Assembly (NCBI RefSeq): GCF_048544455.1
Contig: NC_133538.1
Span: 4,494,658 to 4,558,657 of the forward strand
Length of the DNA: 64,000 bases
Direction: 5' to 3'
Origin: Silene latifolia
Lineage: Eukaryota; Streptophyta; Magnoliopsida; Caryophyllales; Caryophyllaceae
The notes beneath the pieces were generated by a model. It did not search any database and was not told the DNA's origin. It worked only from the letters and a program-made list of their open reading frames with translations. Every line of letters begins with the position of its first letter. The first letter of the stretch is position 1. Of this stretch, positions 1 to 11,757 are shown piece after piece. Both the position numbers and the translations under genes were made by a program.

Positions 1-48
1 CCTGTTCACCGTCGAAGAAAACAATCAAAGAAGACTAAACCTCGCAAG

Positions 49-312
49 ATGAAGGGAAAGAAAAAGCCCAAAACAGTGATCAAACCACATGTCTTGCCTA
101 TCGATGTACTTGAGCAAGAACCACCGAGTCCCGTCACCTTAAAAGAATTCTTCCCACAAGACTTCTTAAACAAGGTTACCGTGTGCACCGTCGCAGCTAC
201 GGAAGGTGGTGATGATAAAAAAAAGATAGAGGAAGGAGGCCCAGATGATGCGGTATTGGCACAACAACGATTGCGATTACGAAAAGGAGAACGAAATAGT
301 GGCTGCTCTTGA
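49..312 (+). pseudogene. Gag/linker tail of the Tat element (fragment)
   Basis: An 87-residue open frame that reads Lys-rich, then a stretch containing TLKEFFPQDF, then acidic residues. It lies directly before the protease domain and probably belongs to the C-terminal part of gag or the gag-protease linker. It is out of frame with the protease frame starting at 245, so a frameshift somewhere near 245-310 is likely. The upstream part of gag is outside the window. Functional assignment rests on position only; no CCHC knuckle is visible in it. Confidence 0.45.
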
Positions 313-1258
313 CGCCCTTCCTACAAACATGGGATGGAAGCAAATCTTTCATCTACCTAAAGAGAAGCGTCAGCTGATAATTCAAGGATTTGAGAAGCCC
401 GAGTTGTATGCGGGCAAGATGAAAGAAAAAATTGAGCCTCTTGAGCAATCAACTGGATGTGTCTCATGCAATGCAGCCTTGAGTTTTTCAGATGAGGATT
501 TACTTCTTGGATCCAAGCCTCACAACAGGCCACTTTATGTGTCTGGGTACATCCGGGGGCAAAAGGTCAAGCGCATTTTAATAGATGGAGGCTCAGGAGT
601 CAATTTCATGCCAAAAGCTACCATGAACGAATTAGGGATCACGATGGATGAACTCTCCAGTAGTCGAACAATGATTCATGGTTTCAACTTGAATGGGGAG
701 CGTGCGGTTGGCATGATCCGTGTGAACCTTACCATGGGTGATCTTTCTTCCGACACATTGTTCCATGTCATGGATGATAAGACATCGTTCAAACTATTGC
801 TGGGACGACCTTGGAAGCACGAGAATGGATTTGTCGCCTCAACCCTCCATCAATGCTTGAAATATTATCGTGGTGGCGAAAGGAAAATAGACGGAGATGC
901 CAAACCTTTCTCTAAGGTCGACTCTTTCTTCGCTGATGCAAAATTCTTTGAAGAGAATGGTACTTCCAGTGAGTTCATGCAAACCACCATCTCTTCAACA
1001 GGAAAAGGAGGTAAGCGGGAAAGGAACATCATCAAAGAAGATGAAGCTGCAAGTCCTGCTAAAGAAAATGATGTTAAGAAAGATGTAGACAAGGTCAACA
1101 AAACAGCTACTCATGTTGCGTCACCTAAGAAGCAAGAGACGCCGCAGAAAACTACACCACCAGTACTACGCTACATCCCGAAGTCTCGCCGCAAAGATGG
1201 GGAGAGTCCTTTTGCAGAGTGTCTAACACCAAAGATAGAGCCTAAGGATAAAAAGTAA
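245..1258 (+). pseudogene. Aspartic protease region of Tat polyprotein
   Basis: About 337 residues in the same frame as the downstream RT frame, from which it is separated only by a TAA at 1256-1258. Residues about 108-125 contain LIDGGSGVNFMP, the active-site Asp of a retropepsin-type protease. About 60 residues later LLLGRPW matches the second conserved hydrophobic-Gly motif. The C-terminal 150 residues are a low-complexity Lys/Glu/Pro linker. In the Tat lineage the protease matures the gag-pol polyprotein inside the virus-like particle. The catalytic Asp is still present here, unlike the Athila copy further right. Whether the TAA is a nonsense mutation or a natural boundary cannot be decided from one copy. 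Confidence 0.8.
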
Positions 1259-1264
1259 AGTCTG

Positions 1265-4200
1265 GTGTTCAAGCAGGAATGGGTAGCCAAAGTCGTTACA
1301 CCTCTACCAAGTTCATCTCAAACGAAGATTGTGAGACCTCCTCCGAATGGTTTCGTCTGTTCATCCAGTCAATCATCAAATGAAGAAAACAAGGGGATAT
1401 TTGATTCCAATGCTTACAAGCTACTGGCAAAGGCTGGATATGACTTTAAAAATCCGACTCCTCTTGGCAAAGTTATAAAAGTTGAGCCGTACGGTCTTAA
1501 CAAAGCGCAACATGAAGTATTCAAGCAAGATGGGAGCTTCATGGTGACCAGGGCCGGGCTCGGATATGAGTCTCCTGCGCCTGTGAAGATTGGTGCTCGT
1601 AGAAAAGGGACTACTGCATCTTCTCAGCACATCACAGTAGAAGAGGTCGAAGAAAATGAAGAAGGAGAGGAAAAGATGCATCCATTTTTAGTCTTCGATC
1701 GAATAAGTCCACCTGCAGAGAAGTGTCGTCCTTCTATATTTACAAGGTTAGGGAGACCAAATGCTTCAACCAAACACATTTCTGTCTTTGCTAGGCTTGG
1801 CAATCAAGGAGAAAGTAAGGTCAAAGTGTCAACACCTTCGTTGCGCATAAACAAGAAGGGCGCAATACATGAACGCTTGGGTGGTCCATCAAAAACAATC
1901 TTCAGTCGAATAGGGGCTCTCAAGAGGAATAGTGGTGAGGGTCGTCCTCTCTCAACTTTTGCAACACAAAATGAAGAAGAAGTAAGAGTAAGCGATGATT
2001 TGAGAAGCGCAATACCATCTCGCATGAAGCGTATGCAAGTAGTGGATATCATCCAGCATGAGCCACTCAAAGCAAGGAGGCGCGTACTAGTTCTCACAGG
2101 CCAGTCAAAAAATGTTGAGCCTATTCCTTCCTCTTCACGTCCCTCTGATGTAAAGAAGCCAAGAGATTTAGAAGTTACAACGTCGTCATATCATATCACA
2201 GTAGAAGAGATACCTGACGAGAATGAAGAAGTTGAGGCCGATGAGGCCCCTAAAACACTTGAAGACGGGGGGCAATCGACTGTGGATGAACTCAAGGAAC
2301 TCAATTTGGGAACTACTGAAGATCCTCACCCCATTTATGTCAGTGCTTTGCTGACTAAGGAAGAAGAAGAGGAGTACTACAAGTTGTTGGTCGAGTACAA
2401 AGATGTCTTCGCTTGGAGCTATAAAGAGATGCCTGAACTAAGCCCAAAAATTGCAGTTCATCGTCTAGCAATCAAGAAAGGCACCAGTCCCAAAGAGCAA
2501 CCTCAACGTCGTTTCAGGCCGGAGCTTGTACCTGAAATTGAAAGGGAAGTCAATAAACTCATTGAAGCAGGTTTCATTCGAGAAGTCAAATATTCTACCT
2601 GGATAGCAAACATAGTCCCAGTCAGAAAGAAGAATGGACAACTGCGCATATGTGTCGACTTCAGAGACCTTAATGATGCATGCCCGAAGGATGACTTCCC
2701 TTTGCCAGTTACAGAGTTGATGATTGACGCAACCACTGGTCATGAAGCCCTCTCATTCATGGATTGTACTGCTGGTTACAATCAAATACATATGGCACTC
2801 GAAGACCAAGAAGCAACAGGTTTTCGAACCCCAAAAGGGATCTTCTGCTACACAGTCATGCCGTTTGGATTGAAGAATGCTGGCGCTACGTACCAACGCG
2901 CAATGCAAAAGATCTTTGATGACATGCTGCATAAAACAATAGAGTGTTATGTTGATGACGTGGTTGTCAAATCAAAGAAAAGAGAAGACCATATGAAAGA
3001 CCTTCGAACCGTCTTTGAAAGACTTAGAAAATGTCAACTCAAGATGAATCCACTCAAGTGCGTATTTGGAGTCACATCTGGGAAGTTCTTAGGTTTTGTG
3101 GTCAGGCATAGAAGCATTGAAATTGACCAAACAAAAATCAAAGCTATCAACGAGATGCCGGAACCAAAGACATTGAAAGAGTTGCGCGGATTGAAAGGAC
3201 GTTTGGCATACATCCGAAGGTTCATCTCTAACTTAGTCGGGCGTTGCCAGCCTTTTAGCCATCTCATGAAAAAGGATGCTCCATTTCAATGGGATGAAAA
3301 ATGCAAAAATGCTTTTGATAGCATCAAGAAGTACTTGGCCAGCGCGCCAGTGCTAGGGGCACCAATTCCAGGAAGGCCACTTGTCCTCTACATTGCAGCA
3401 CAAGAACACTCACTAGGGGCAATGTGTGCTCAAGAAATTGAAGACCGCAAGGAAAGAGCACTCTACTACTTGAGTCGTACCTTGGTTGGAGCTGAGTTGA
3501 ATTACGCGCCCATAGAGAAGATATGTCTTGCTTTGGTGTTCGCCATCCAGAATTTGAGGCACTACATGCAGGCACATACCATACATGTGGTCTCAAAAGT
3601 TGATCCAATCAAGTACATACTCTCAAGACCAGTCTTGTCTGGAAGACTTGCGAAATGGGCAATGTTGCTTAAGCAGTATGACTTGGTGTTCGTGCCTCAA
3701 AAGGCTGTTAAAGGTCAAGCTATCGCGGACTTCTTTGCTGATCATCCAGTGCCAGCAGAGTGGGAAATTTCAGATGACCTCCCAGGAGAAGAAATTTTCT
3801 ACGTGGACGTTCTGCCTCCATGGCAGATGTACTTTGATGGTGCTGCAAGGCAAGATGGAGCTAGAGCTGGAGTTGTGTTTGTAACTCCACAAAATCATCT
3901 CATGCCATATGCCTTTACACTTACTCAGTTGTGCACGAACAATATGGCAGAATACCAAGCTCTTATACTCGGCCTTCAAATGGCGATTGAAATAGGCGTC
4001 AGGGATATGGACATCTACGGAGACTCAGAGTTAGTGGTCAACCAAGTCCTTGGTGAATATGAAGTGAAAAAGGAAGACTTGATTCCCTACCATCAACGGG
4101 CATTACAACTGCTGAATCAACTTGATGACATCCATGTTGGTCATGTGCCAAGGAGTGCCAATAAGTTGGCTGACGCGCTTGCTAATCTTGCAGCCACTTT

Positions 4201-4885
4201 GGCACTGGGGGCAGAAGAGTCTATGAAAGTCCCAGTCTACAATCGTTGGGTAGTATCATCGCTTGAAGGAGAAGAAAATATAGACACAACCAACATGATA
4301 TGCGTCTACACAGTTGATGAAGATGACTGGCGTCAACCTATCATTGATTTTTTGGACCACCAAAAACTACCCGATGATCCCAGACACAAGGTAGAAATAC
4401 GTCGACGTGCTCCAAAGTTCATTCACTATAAAGGGACACTCTACAGACGTTCTTTCTCAGGCCAATGGTTGAGGTGTCTAAGCAAGGAAGAAGCTACTGA
4501 AGCAATGCATGAAGCTCATTCTGGCATTTGTGGTGCTCATAAATCTGGGCCTAAACTTCATGATCGTGTAAAGAGAATGGGGTATTACTGGCCAACCATG
4601 GTGCAAGATTGCATGGACTTTGCGAAAAAATGTGAACCCTGTCAGTTCTACGCAAACTTCATACACCAACCGCCGGAGGCGTTGCATCCTACTGTTTCTT
4701 CATGGCCCTTTGAAGCTTGGGGACTTGATGTTGTGGGACCTCTTACTCCAAAGGCCTCAAATGGAGATGAGTATATCCTCGCTGCCACTGACTACTTCTC
4801 AAAATGGGCGGAAGCCATCACGCTACGGGAAGTGAAGAAAGAAAATGTTGTGGACTTCATTAGAACCCAAATCATCTACAGATAA
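1265..4885 (+). pseudogene. Tat pol: RT, RNase H, second RNase H, integrase N-terminal half
   Basis: A 1206-residue frame. The first 370 residues are a variable linker. RT follows, with the catalytic ECYVDDVVVK around residue 560 (DNA near 2945-2970). The gypsy RNase H starts near residue 705. The second, archaeal-type RNase H starts at MYFDGAARQDGARAG near residue 855 and diagnoses the Tat lineage. The integrase HHCC zinc finger is at about residues 1080-1125 (H..H then CEPC), and the core begins with the first Asp in GLDVVGP near 1150. The frame ends at a TAA (4883-4885), just before the conserved second Asp of the core, which lies downstream in the same frame. RT and RNase H catalytic motifs look intact, so decay of this copy is moderate. 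Confidence 0.93.
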
Positions 4886-5575
4886 GGTGTACCTCAACGT
4901 ATCACAACTGACAATGGGAAACAATTTTTCAACCATCTGATGACAAGTCTGGGAGAAAAATTCAAGTTCAAACAATACAAGTCATCCATGTACAATGCCT
5001 CTGCAAATGGTTTGGCTGAAGCCTTTAATAAAACTCTTTGCAACTTGTTGAGAAAAGTAGTAGCAAAGTCAAAGCGAGATTGGCATGAAAGAATTGGTGA
5101 GGCGTTGTGGGCATATCGTACCACATACAAAACACCTACTCAGGCAACCCCGTACGCGTTGGTGTATGGAGTGGAGGCCGTGTTGCCTTTGGAGTTGCAG
5201 ATCCCTTCCTTACGCATTGTTATTCAGGAGGGACTCACAGATGATGAGAATGACAAATTGCGATTAGAAGAGTTGGAAGCTCTCGATTAAAAGAGATTAG
5301 AGGCTCAACAAAAGCTCTAGTGCTATCAAGCAAGGTTGTCACGCGCATTCAACAAAAAGGTGCACCCTCGTTCTTTCCAAGTAGGAGACCTCGTCCTTGC
5401 AGTACGAAGACCAATCATCACCTCTCAGAAGCCAGTTGGCAAGTTCACCTCTAAGTGGGATGGTCCATACGTGGTATAGGAAGTCTATACAAATGGTGCT
5501 TACAAAATCGTGGATGAAGACGGCGTTCGAGTAGGCCCAATCAATGGGAAGTTTTTGAAGCGTTACTATTCTTAA
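4886..5575 (+). pseudogene. Tat integrase C-terminal half, with nonsense codons
   Basis: This continues the pol frame past the stop at 4883-4885. TTDNG carries the second catalytic Asp, and a region reading SANGLAEAFNKT corresponds to the usual block around the catalytic Glu. The C-terminal domain has the VGDLVLAVRR motif and ends naturally at a TAA (5573-5575). In-frame stops sit at 5288-5290 (TAA), 5318-5320 (TAG) and 5477-5479 (TAG). Because the frame is otherwise unbroken, this looks like point-mutation decay rather than rearrangement. Confidence 0.88.
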
Positions 5576-5650
5576 ATCCCAACAGTGAAGGCTCCTAAGC
5601 AAGAGCGTAAACTGCAAGTCCAAGCTCCTAAGCAAGAGGTTAAACTGTTT

Positions 5651-5668
5651 CAAAAAAAAAAAAAAAAA
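5651..5668 (+). repeat. Poly-A tract after pol
   Basis: A run of about 17 A residues immediately downstream of the pol stop, at the start of the element's 3' untranslated region. Other short A runs lie nearby (5779-5790, 5903-5912). Confidence 0.7.
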
Positions 5669-5688
5669 TTACTCCTTTCTTCCTTTAT

Positions 5689-5912
5689 GAACTACGTCGG
5701 CTTGATCTTGTGAAATACACTTTGTGCTTCACAAGTACGTAGGCAACTTGGGTAAACATGTAGCTCAAGTACAGCCACACCTCCAAACAAAAAAAATCCG
5801 TCTTTTGAACTACGTTGGCTTGATCTTGCAAGTTGTCATCTTGGTAGCTTTGCAAGTACGTAGGCAGTTTGAGCAAACACTTTGTTCAAGTGCAGCCACA
5901 CCAAAAAAAAAA
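5689..5912 (+). repeat. Two-copy tandem repeat, 118-bp period, in Tat 3' UTR
   Basis: Two diverged copies begin at 5689 and 5807 with GAACTACGT(C/T)GGCTTGATC. Each contains a CAAGTACGTAGGCA block and ends in CAGCCACACC followed by an A run. Within each copy, ACTACGT and ACGTAG make a loose hairpin. Variable 3' UTR tandem repeats are a known habit of Tat-lineage elements. Nothing coding is seen here. Confidence 0.75.
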
Positions 5913-6146
5913 TTACATCAAAATAATTACTCCTGGCCCGCAAGAGTTTAAACTGTGAACGGCTAAATAAACAGTATTGTAAATATTTGTTTGTATAAAT
6001 AAATATAATGAAATGTAACACGCTGAAAGGGTGTTATTGCGCAGAAAAACGATTAAGACAAACAAACATCTTAGAAGCTTTGGTCCATTAGGCTACAAAA
6101 AAAATGGATGAAATCTAGATAATCTAAAAAAAAAAAATCTAAGTGT

Positions 6147-9100
6147 CTATGGATCAACATCCAGAGAAGCCCGCATCTCTTCCAATTCAACTCTCCGCTC
6201 TTGAAATAAGGCTTCCTCTTCAGGACTCAAAACAGGGATATCGTCAAACTCGGTTAATTCTCTCTCCAACTTCTGAAGATCATCTTGCAATGAGATTAAG
6301 GATATATCCTCAGCTTCTATATTGCTTCGCAATGTCTTTTCCTTCTCTCGTGCTTGCTTGAGTTTAGCTTCAAGATCGTTTATTTCTTCCAGAGTAACAG
6401 AAAGTTCCACAGCTTGCTCTTTATGCTTTTCTTGCGCCTTATCATGAAGAGATTTGGTATCCTCAATCTTTTGATGCCACTCCACCCTTTTGTCCTCTAG
6501 AAATGCAGGATGATGACACTTTCTTTGCACCGCTTCTCGAGTGCAAGGTAAGCATGGACCGCACCCACATAAGAATCCACTCGTGCCTGTAGTGAAGAAC
6601 AGTCACCTTTGAGTTGTCGGATGCTCTCATAACACACGTTAGCCTTCATTGCCACTTCCCCTACATTAGAGAAGCTTGCATTTTTTAATTCTCCCAAGAC
6701 CTGCAAGCGGATCGCGTCTAGTGCTCTGTCAAAAATCCCCTTAAGTGAAGGAGGTGGACGAAATGAGGCTTTGGAGCACGTAGGGAGCGTGGTAGGTTTA
6801 AATGGTATTGTTAGAGGCTTAAACGTCTGCCTTCGATCGTCAGGTTTGCAAGGAGGAGACATATGAGTTGAGGCTGGACTATCCACGGCAGTTTGACTAC
6901 CATTGGCAAACGAACTGTCAGTCTGGCTCCCCTGAGATGCTGGACCAGAAGAGTCTCCTACGGGTATTGATTTATTAAGAATCATAAGCCCTTTCCCTTT
7001 TCCAGGCTTCATCTTTGGTGGACGATGCGGAAGACGATATTCCGGAGCAAGGGAGACTGTCTCCAAGGCACATTCACCTTCCTGAAAAGAAAAAAAAATG
7101 ATCAAGTAGGAAAATAAATAAATAAACAACGATAGTCATATAAGAAAAGAAGCTAACCAGTGTTTGCGAAGGCATTCTTGATGCACTCGACACCCCCTCA
7201 AAAATGTGGACATCTAGTCTGACATCATCTGCATCCAAGACAGACACTTTTCTCTTGCCACGACGATCATGTTTAGGGTCAATCTCGGAAGCTGAATCAC
7301 TGTGGTGGTTGTCCTCAATATGGCCTTTCGCTTTAGGGACAACAAATTTGGATTTCAGGGGCACTGCTTGCTCTCGAGGCTGATTTCTAGTATCCCCATG
7401 ATGATCACGCTTCTTAGTCTTGTGGTCACTTCCGGTACTATGCACAAGAATGTCAACATTCTTTCTTAGATCCTTCGGGTAGAGTTCCTTCCACCATTTA
7501 GTAAAACCAGGGGTGACATTCTCATCCCATCTGAACGAAGGACTGGGAAGGTAAACGCGAGACATGCTACCTGTAAACAAAAACACTTGCCAATATTTCA
7601 GTGCCTCGAAGCATGTGACGTCAGGTTTGTCTGAACCAAGATTCAATACGCCGGGAATGTCTTGACAAAAGCCAAATTGTCTACTAAACCGATGGGGATT
7701 ATAAGGTTCAAGGTGAAACCCATTACTCAGACGCAAACACAAATAGGAGGAATGAAGAGATGCAAGATAGTCGAGCCCCAGGGCATCAAGGTCACCATTG
7801 TCTAACAAGACATCTACTTTGTGTTTATTTAACATAAAACGCTTTGCATCAAATTTTCTTCCCGCATGCATGAGTTTTCGAGCTTCTTCGGGTTTTCCAG
7901 TCCTCGCCCCAACGGGACCTGAATACTTAGTCATATGGGGACCTGTCGGTGATGGATTTATTGCATGATAAGTGTCAAAGTAATTTTCAATCCACCCGTA
8001 TAAGTAATGTGCCGGGAAGAATGACCTGGAGTATCCGGGGTTCATAGACGTGGCTAACCCATTCAAACCTTTGTAAATTCTAGCTAATACAGGAATCGCC
8101 AGACTAAAAACTCGACCTTCTGCCATCATAATTGCAATCTCGAAGGTAGCCGGTGTAATTAATCTGTCGCTATCTTCCGGCAAAACAAATACGCAAAGCC
8201 AGCATGATAAATGCGCGGCTAAATAAATCTTTGCCCGTCGGGAATCATTGCAACCAAGCTTTTCAAATAAGGAGTGTTCTTCCTCTATCCATTCATCAGA
8301 TGTTCGGGGCTCAATCTCACCACTTGGATTACGGGTTGAAGGCGGAGGATTTTTGGTGGTCCTTCGCGCTTTAACGGGAGGCGGATGTACAACCCGTCTT
8401 TTGCACCAAAAGTCAATCCATTCTTGAGCGAAACTTCACCCTTGTCCTTTGATTCCTTCGCAAGGTAGTGAAACGCAAAAAAACAAGAAAGTGCACGTAG
8501 TAGGGACAAATCAAATTATTTTCTTGATCGTTGACTTTAGGATGCTATGTTGAGGCACCGTTTCATCATAAATCTCTCCCACAACAGGGAGACCTCCAAG
8601 TTTCTTTAGATCCCACAGGGAGATAGAAAATTCGCCTTCTACAGTTTGAAAAGTATTAGTACTAGGACACCATCCTTCGAAGAAGGCACGCATGATATGT
8701 AAGTCCTTATCATAAGAATATAAGGAAGCATAGACCGCTTGACGGATAGAAGCAGTCGAAAGGATGTCACTAAAGCGAGAAAGTACATCTTCAGTCCACT
8801 CCCAATATTTTGGCATGTAGATCGATTCCCCGTAAATTTTCAGGTTGAAGGATCCCCATCTAACTTTTCCGAGATGATTAACTGCGCCCAAGTAACTCAT
8901 AAGTATAATTTGTACCAGGCTTCACTTTAAGATTATTTTTTAAAAGGTAGCGTGAGCAAGCGTCTGGTTCTCGAGTGTCAAGCTTCATGGACATTTCATT
9001 TAGCAAAGAATCCCTTGTTAGACTGGCTGCTCCACCTTCTAGCATACGAAGCGATTTGCTTGTGAGAAAGTAAGTTCCAGATGCAGCATCTTGATCCTTG

Positions 9101-9159
9101 CGGTCAACTACAGAAAGATATATGTCGCTCCCCTTGCGAAATTCCTTCAGGTACACCAT
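6147..9159 (-). pseudogene. Antisense plant-mobile-domain (PMD) gene carried in the Tat element
   Basis: Read on the minus strand, opposite to pol. From 9159 down, successive frames give an N-terminal region, then a block (8900-8511) with WTEDVLSRF and LWDLKKLGGLPVVGE. A longer block (8183-7158) contains FEIAIMMAEG, PVLARIYKGLN and the HYLYGW motif. This order matches the plant mobile domain (aminotransferase-like PMD) found in MAIN/MAIL-type nuclear proteins and inside some transposons. After an intron (7082-7157) come a Ser/Pro-rich linker and a long coiled coil with heptad-like Glu/Lys/Leu (6530-6147). Frameshifts occur near 8880-8900, 8509, about 8400 and about 6530, so this copy is dead. 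Its own function in the element is unknown; PMD proteins are linked to TE silencing, so an anti-silencing role is conceivable but only inference. Confidence 0.82.
7082..7157 (-). other. Predicted 76-bp intron in the antisense PMD gene
   Basis: On the minus strand the donor GTTAGC starts at 7157, after an exon ending in codon CTG. The acceptor lies at 7083-7082, at the end of a T-rich tract (TTTTTTCTTTTCAG). Removing it joins two frames in phase 0, linking the PMD frame to the Ser/Pro-rich and coiled-coil frame. It is T-rich (about 60 percent) and short, as plant introns often are. An intron in antisense orientation survives the element's own RNA cycle because it is not a sense intron for the genomic transcript. 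Confidence 0.7.
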
Positions 9160-9310
9160 TGCAACCCTACAAAAAGGATAAATACAAGTGAATATAAAGA
9201 ATATGTGGGGATCTTTTACAAGTCAGAGAGGCATCGAGTCAAGAAGTATATTCATCCGGCATATTTCATGGTAATGAAATAATGGTCTTCATAAAGTGGT
9301 TCGTTGTACA

Positions 9311-9545
9311 AGTCTTCAAAACTGTGTCGCAATGACCCGAATGGGTTCACCCTAACACAACTTGTCGCGATGACCCAAAAATGGGTTCACCCTGACAAGC
9401 AATAAGTCTTCAAAACTGTGTCGCGATGACCCGAATGGGTTCACCCTGACACAACTTGTCGCGATGACCCAAAATGGGTTCACCCTAACAAGCAATAAGT
9501 CTTCAAAAGTGTGTCGCGATGACCCAAAATGGGTTCACCCCCCGA
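9311..9545 (+). repeat. 94-bp tandem repeat, about 2.5 copies
   Basis: Units start near 9311, 9405 and 9498 with AGTCTTCAAAA. Each full unit has two half-units built on GTCGCGATGACCC followed by GGGTTCACCCT, giving five half-units. In each, TGACCC and GGGTTCA can pair around a short A/T loop. The array lies upstream of the antisense PMD gene start, so it could sit in that gene's promoter as well as in the element's 3' UTR. Confidence 0.85.
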
Positions 9546-11440
9546 CTCGACCGGAGGTGAAATATTATCCAAGTAATAAATCTTCCGCGGTGGATAAATA
9601 AAATTGCAGTGCATGGAAATACTGATAAATTGAAGCTGCTTGGCCAAAAGAAAGACAGAACGTAATCCCTGCGCGTCATCAAGAAAACATACAAACAAGA
9701 GAAGAGGGGCAAAATATGTGCATTCATTCGGTTATGGAAACAAACTTCCAAAAAAAAAAAAATGAATGTATTACCGTGATAGGGAATACAAAGCTTGAAA
9801 AAGAAAGTTATATTCGTACTTCGCCCAAACTTGGACCTGCGATATATATTGATAAAACAAGATATCAGTCCAGTATATTGGTACGTAGCAAGAAGACGAA
9901 AAACACAAAAAAAATGTAATAAAAAAAAACGTAACAACAAAAAACAGTAACCAGCAAATCAAAGAACGGTAGTCTACTTTGCACGAATACCCGCTCTCAT
10001 CAACTATCTCTTCTAAATCCCAATTAGCTACAGCTTTCAAGCATCTCTAAGGCCACCATCTTATATTGAGGTTCGTTTTTATTTACACCAGGAACGCAGA
10101 GTCGCTAGACTCGATATTCCGCGGTTTCTCGGTAAATTTAAGCCAAGCACAGATGAGTTGGAGTATTGGTCTATGCTAAACTCGGGAATGGAATTTGGGT
10201 TTGAAACATTCGTGTAAATGTTTATTTAGTTAAAGCTTGACCATCAATTTGATTCAAATAAACGGTGATTGTTTCAGACGGTCTTTGCTGAGGTCGTTGG
10301 GGGATCAAACGATAACGAAAATCCGAGCTATTCGATATTTTGGAATCGTGGGACTGCAAATTTTGTGAATATGGGAAGCTTTAGGATCAAAGATCATTCT
10401 CCATGATGTAAAATCGGTCGACAACAGGGGCTGTCCACGCACTCTGTTTTTTCACGAAAACAGGGGACGAAGTGTGAATCGCTCTTGTTCAAACTCGAAC
10501 TTTACGGGTCAGTTATCTAAAGCAAGGTGTGTGTTTAATTGATCATTATGGCGATCTTCATCCCGTCAAAAAGTAACATACATAAATTCAAGCCCGAAGT
10601 TGAATTCTACTGTTAAAACTGCTAAACAAGTTTAGGGTTTCGGCCTTTCGGGTAAACAAGAAAGATGGCTTACTTGGAGTTTGTTATGCCAAAAACAACA
10701 AATCAGTTTCGAAATTTTCCGACAAAGGTGGGGTAATTTGGCTAGAAATCGATTACGGGTTCCATGCTAAAACTCTTGGTCTCAGTTGATAGCGAGAAGC
10801 GAATTATGATTGATGAAATAGAGTATAAACCGAAAGGGAAAAGCAGAGTTTCATGGCAAATAAGTCGGAAAGCGAGTCAAATTTACACAGGAAGCTTGGG
10901 CGAAATTGGGGTCTATGTGAGTCGAAACTCAACCAGCAGTACAATTCAAATTTTGAACGAGTAATTTGACAAGGAAGTAGAAAAACAATTAAAACTTACC
11001 CGAATTAGTCGGACCCGTCGCACAATGAAGACGAACGCGAGAAATCGAAGTGAAGCGATGTTCGGTAACGATAACTCTCTGTTATTCGTCAATATGAACG
11101 TCTGTTGGTACACGTTAAAAAAAAGAAAAGAAAAAAGGGTCAATATGTTGTGTGCTTGAAAGACACAGACAAAAAAAGAGGCAAGCAAGAATTTGCAGGG
11201 ATAAAAGAATACCGTCAAGAAGAATTGTGATGGTGATGAATGCATGGCTTCATGGACAGATGTGGGTAGTATTTATATATAGATTGTAAGTGTCCTTAAA
11301 TCCTACGGAAGTATACGGAATTTGTAAAGGCAACACTTTCCTAAAGTTTAACATGTTGTACTTTTGGGAAATTTAGACAATATGAAAACCGTACAAAAAA
11401 AATTAATTAAGAATTTTGGTCAAAGGGGCATTATCCATCA
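9546..11440 (+). other. Tat 3' untranslated region, no gene seen
   Basis: About 1.9 kb between the 94-bp tandem repeat and the terminal repeats of the 3' UTR. It has scattered A and T runs and short open frames on both strands with no recognisable domain. A short minus-strand frame ending near 10040 (start KAVANWDLEE) could be an upstream exon of the antisense gene, but I see no supporting splice signals. Confidence 0.5.
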
Positions 11441-11442
11441 TC

Positions 11443-11730
11443 CTTACGATAAGTTCGGGTACCTGATGACTTTCAAGTCAGACAAGTAAAAAAAAAATGC
11501 GTTATCCGCCAAGTCTAAAAAAAAATGACAGGATGACGTCAAGAAAGAATCCAGAAGCTACTACCCTTATGACGAGTTTAGGTATGCTACGACTTCCAAG
11601 TCAAATACAAATTCACCCGCCAAGTTAGATAATGACAGGGTGACATTACAAAAAAGTCGCTCGTCATCGACTTCCAAGTCAAAGCAAAATGTATCGAGAC
11701 CTCGCCACGTCAAGACACCAAAAAAGGCGC
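11443..11730 (+). repeat. Diverged ~95-bp tandem repeats before the polypurine tract
   Basis: Three decayed units share blocks like CGA(T/C)AAGTT..GGTA, GACTT(C/T)CAAGTCA, CCGCCAAGT and GACAGG(A/G)TGAC. The first two start near 11443 and 11567; the third is shorter. This is the last part of the Tat 3' UTR. Confidence 0.6.
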
Positions 11731-11740
11731 ACGTGACAAG

Positions 11741-11757
11741 GTCCCGAGGGGGCAATT
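11741..11757 (+). other. Polypurine tract of the Tat element
   Basis: GTCCCGAGGGGGCAATT immediately precedes the TG of the LTR. The GAGGGGG core is the expected plus-strand primer site. Its position fixes the downstream LTR as the 3' LTR of the plus-oriented element. Confidence 0.8.

Noticed and set aside
1265..4885. Endogenous pararetrovirus (caulimovirus) polymerase
   Set aside because: The domain order with a second RNase H and an integrase, plus a true LTR, PPT and primer site, is that of a Tat gypsy element; pararetroviruses lack integrase and LTRs.
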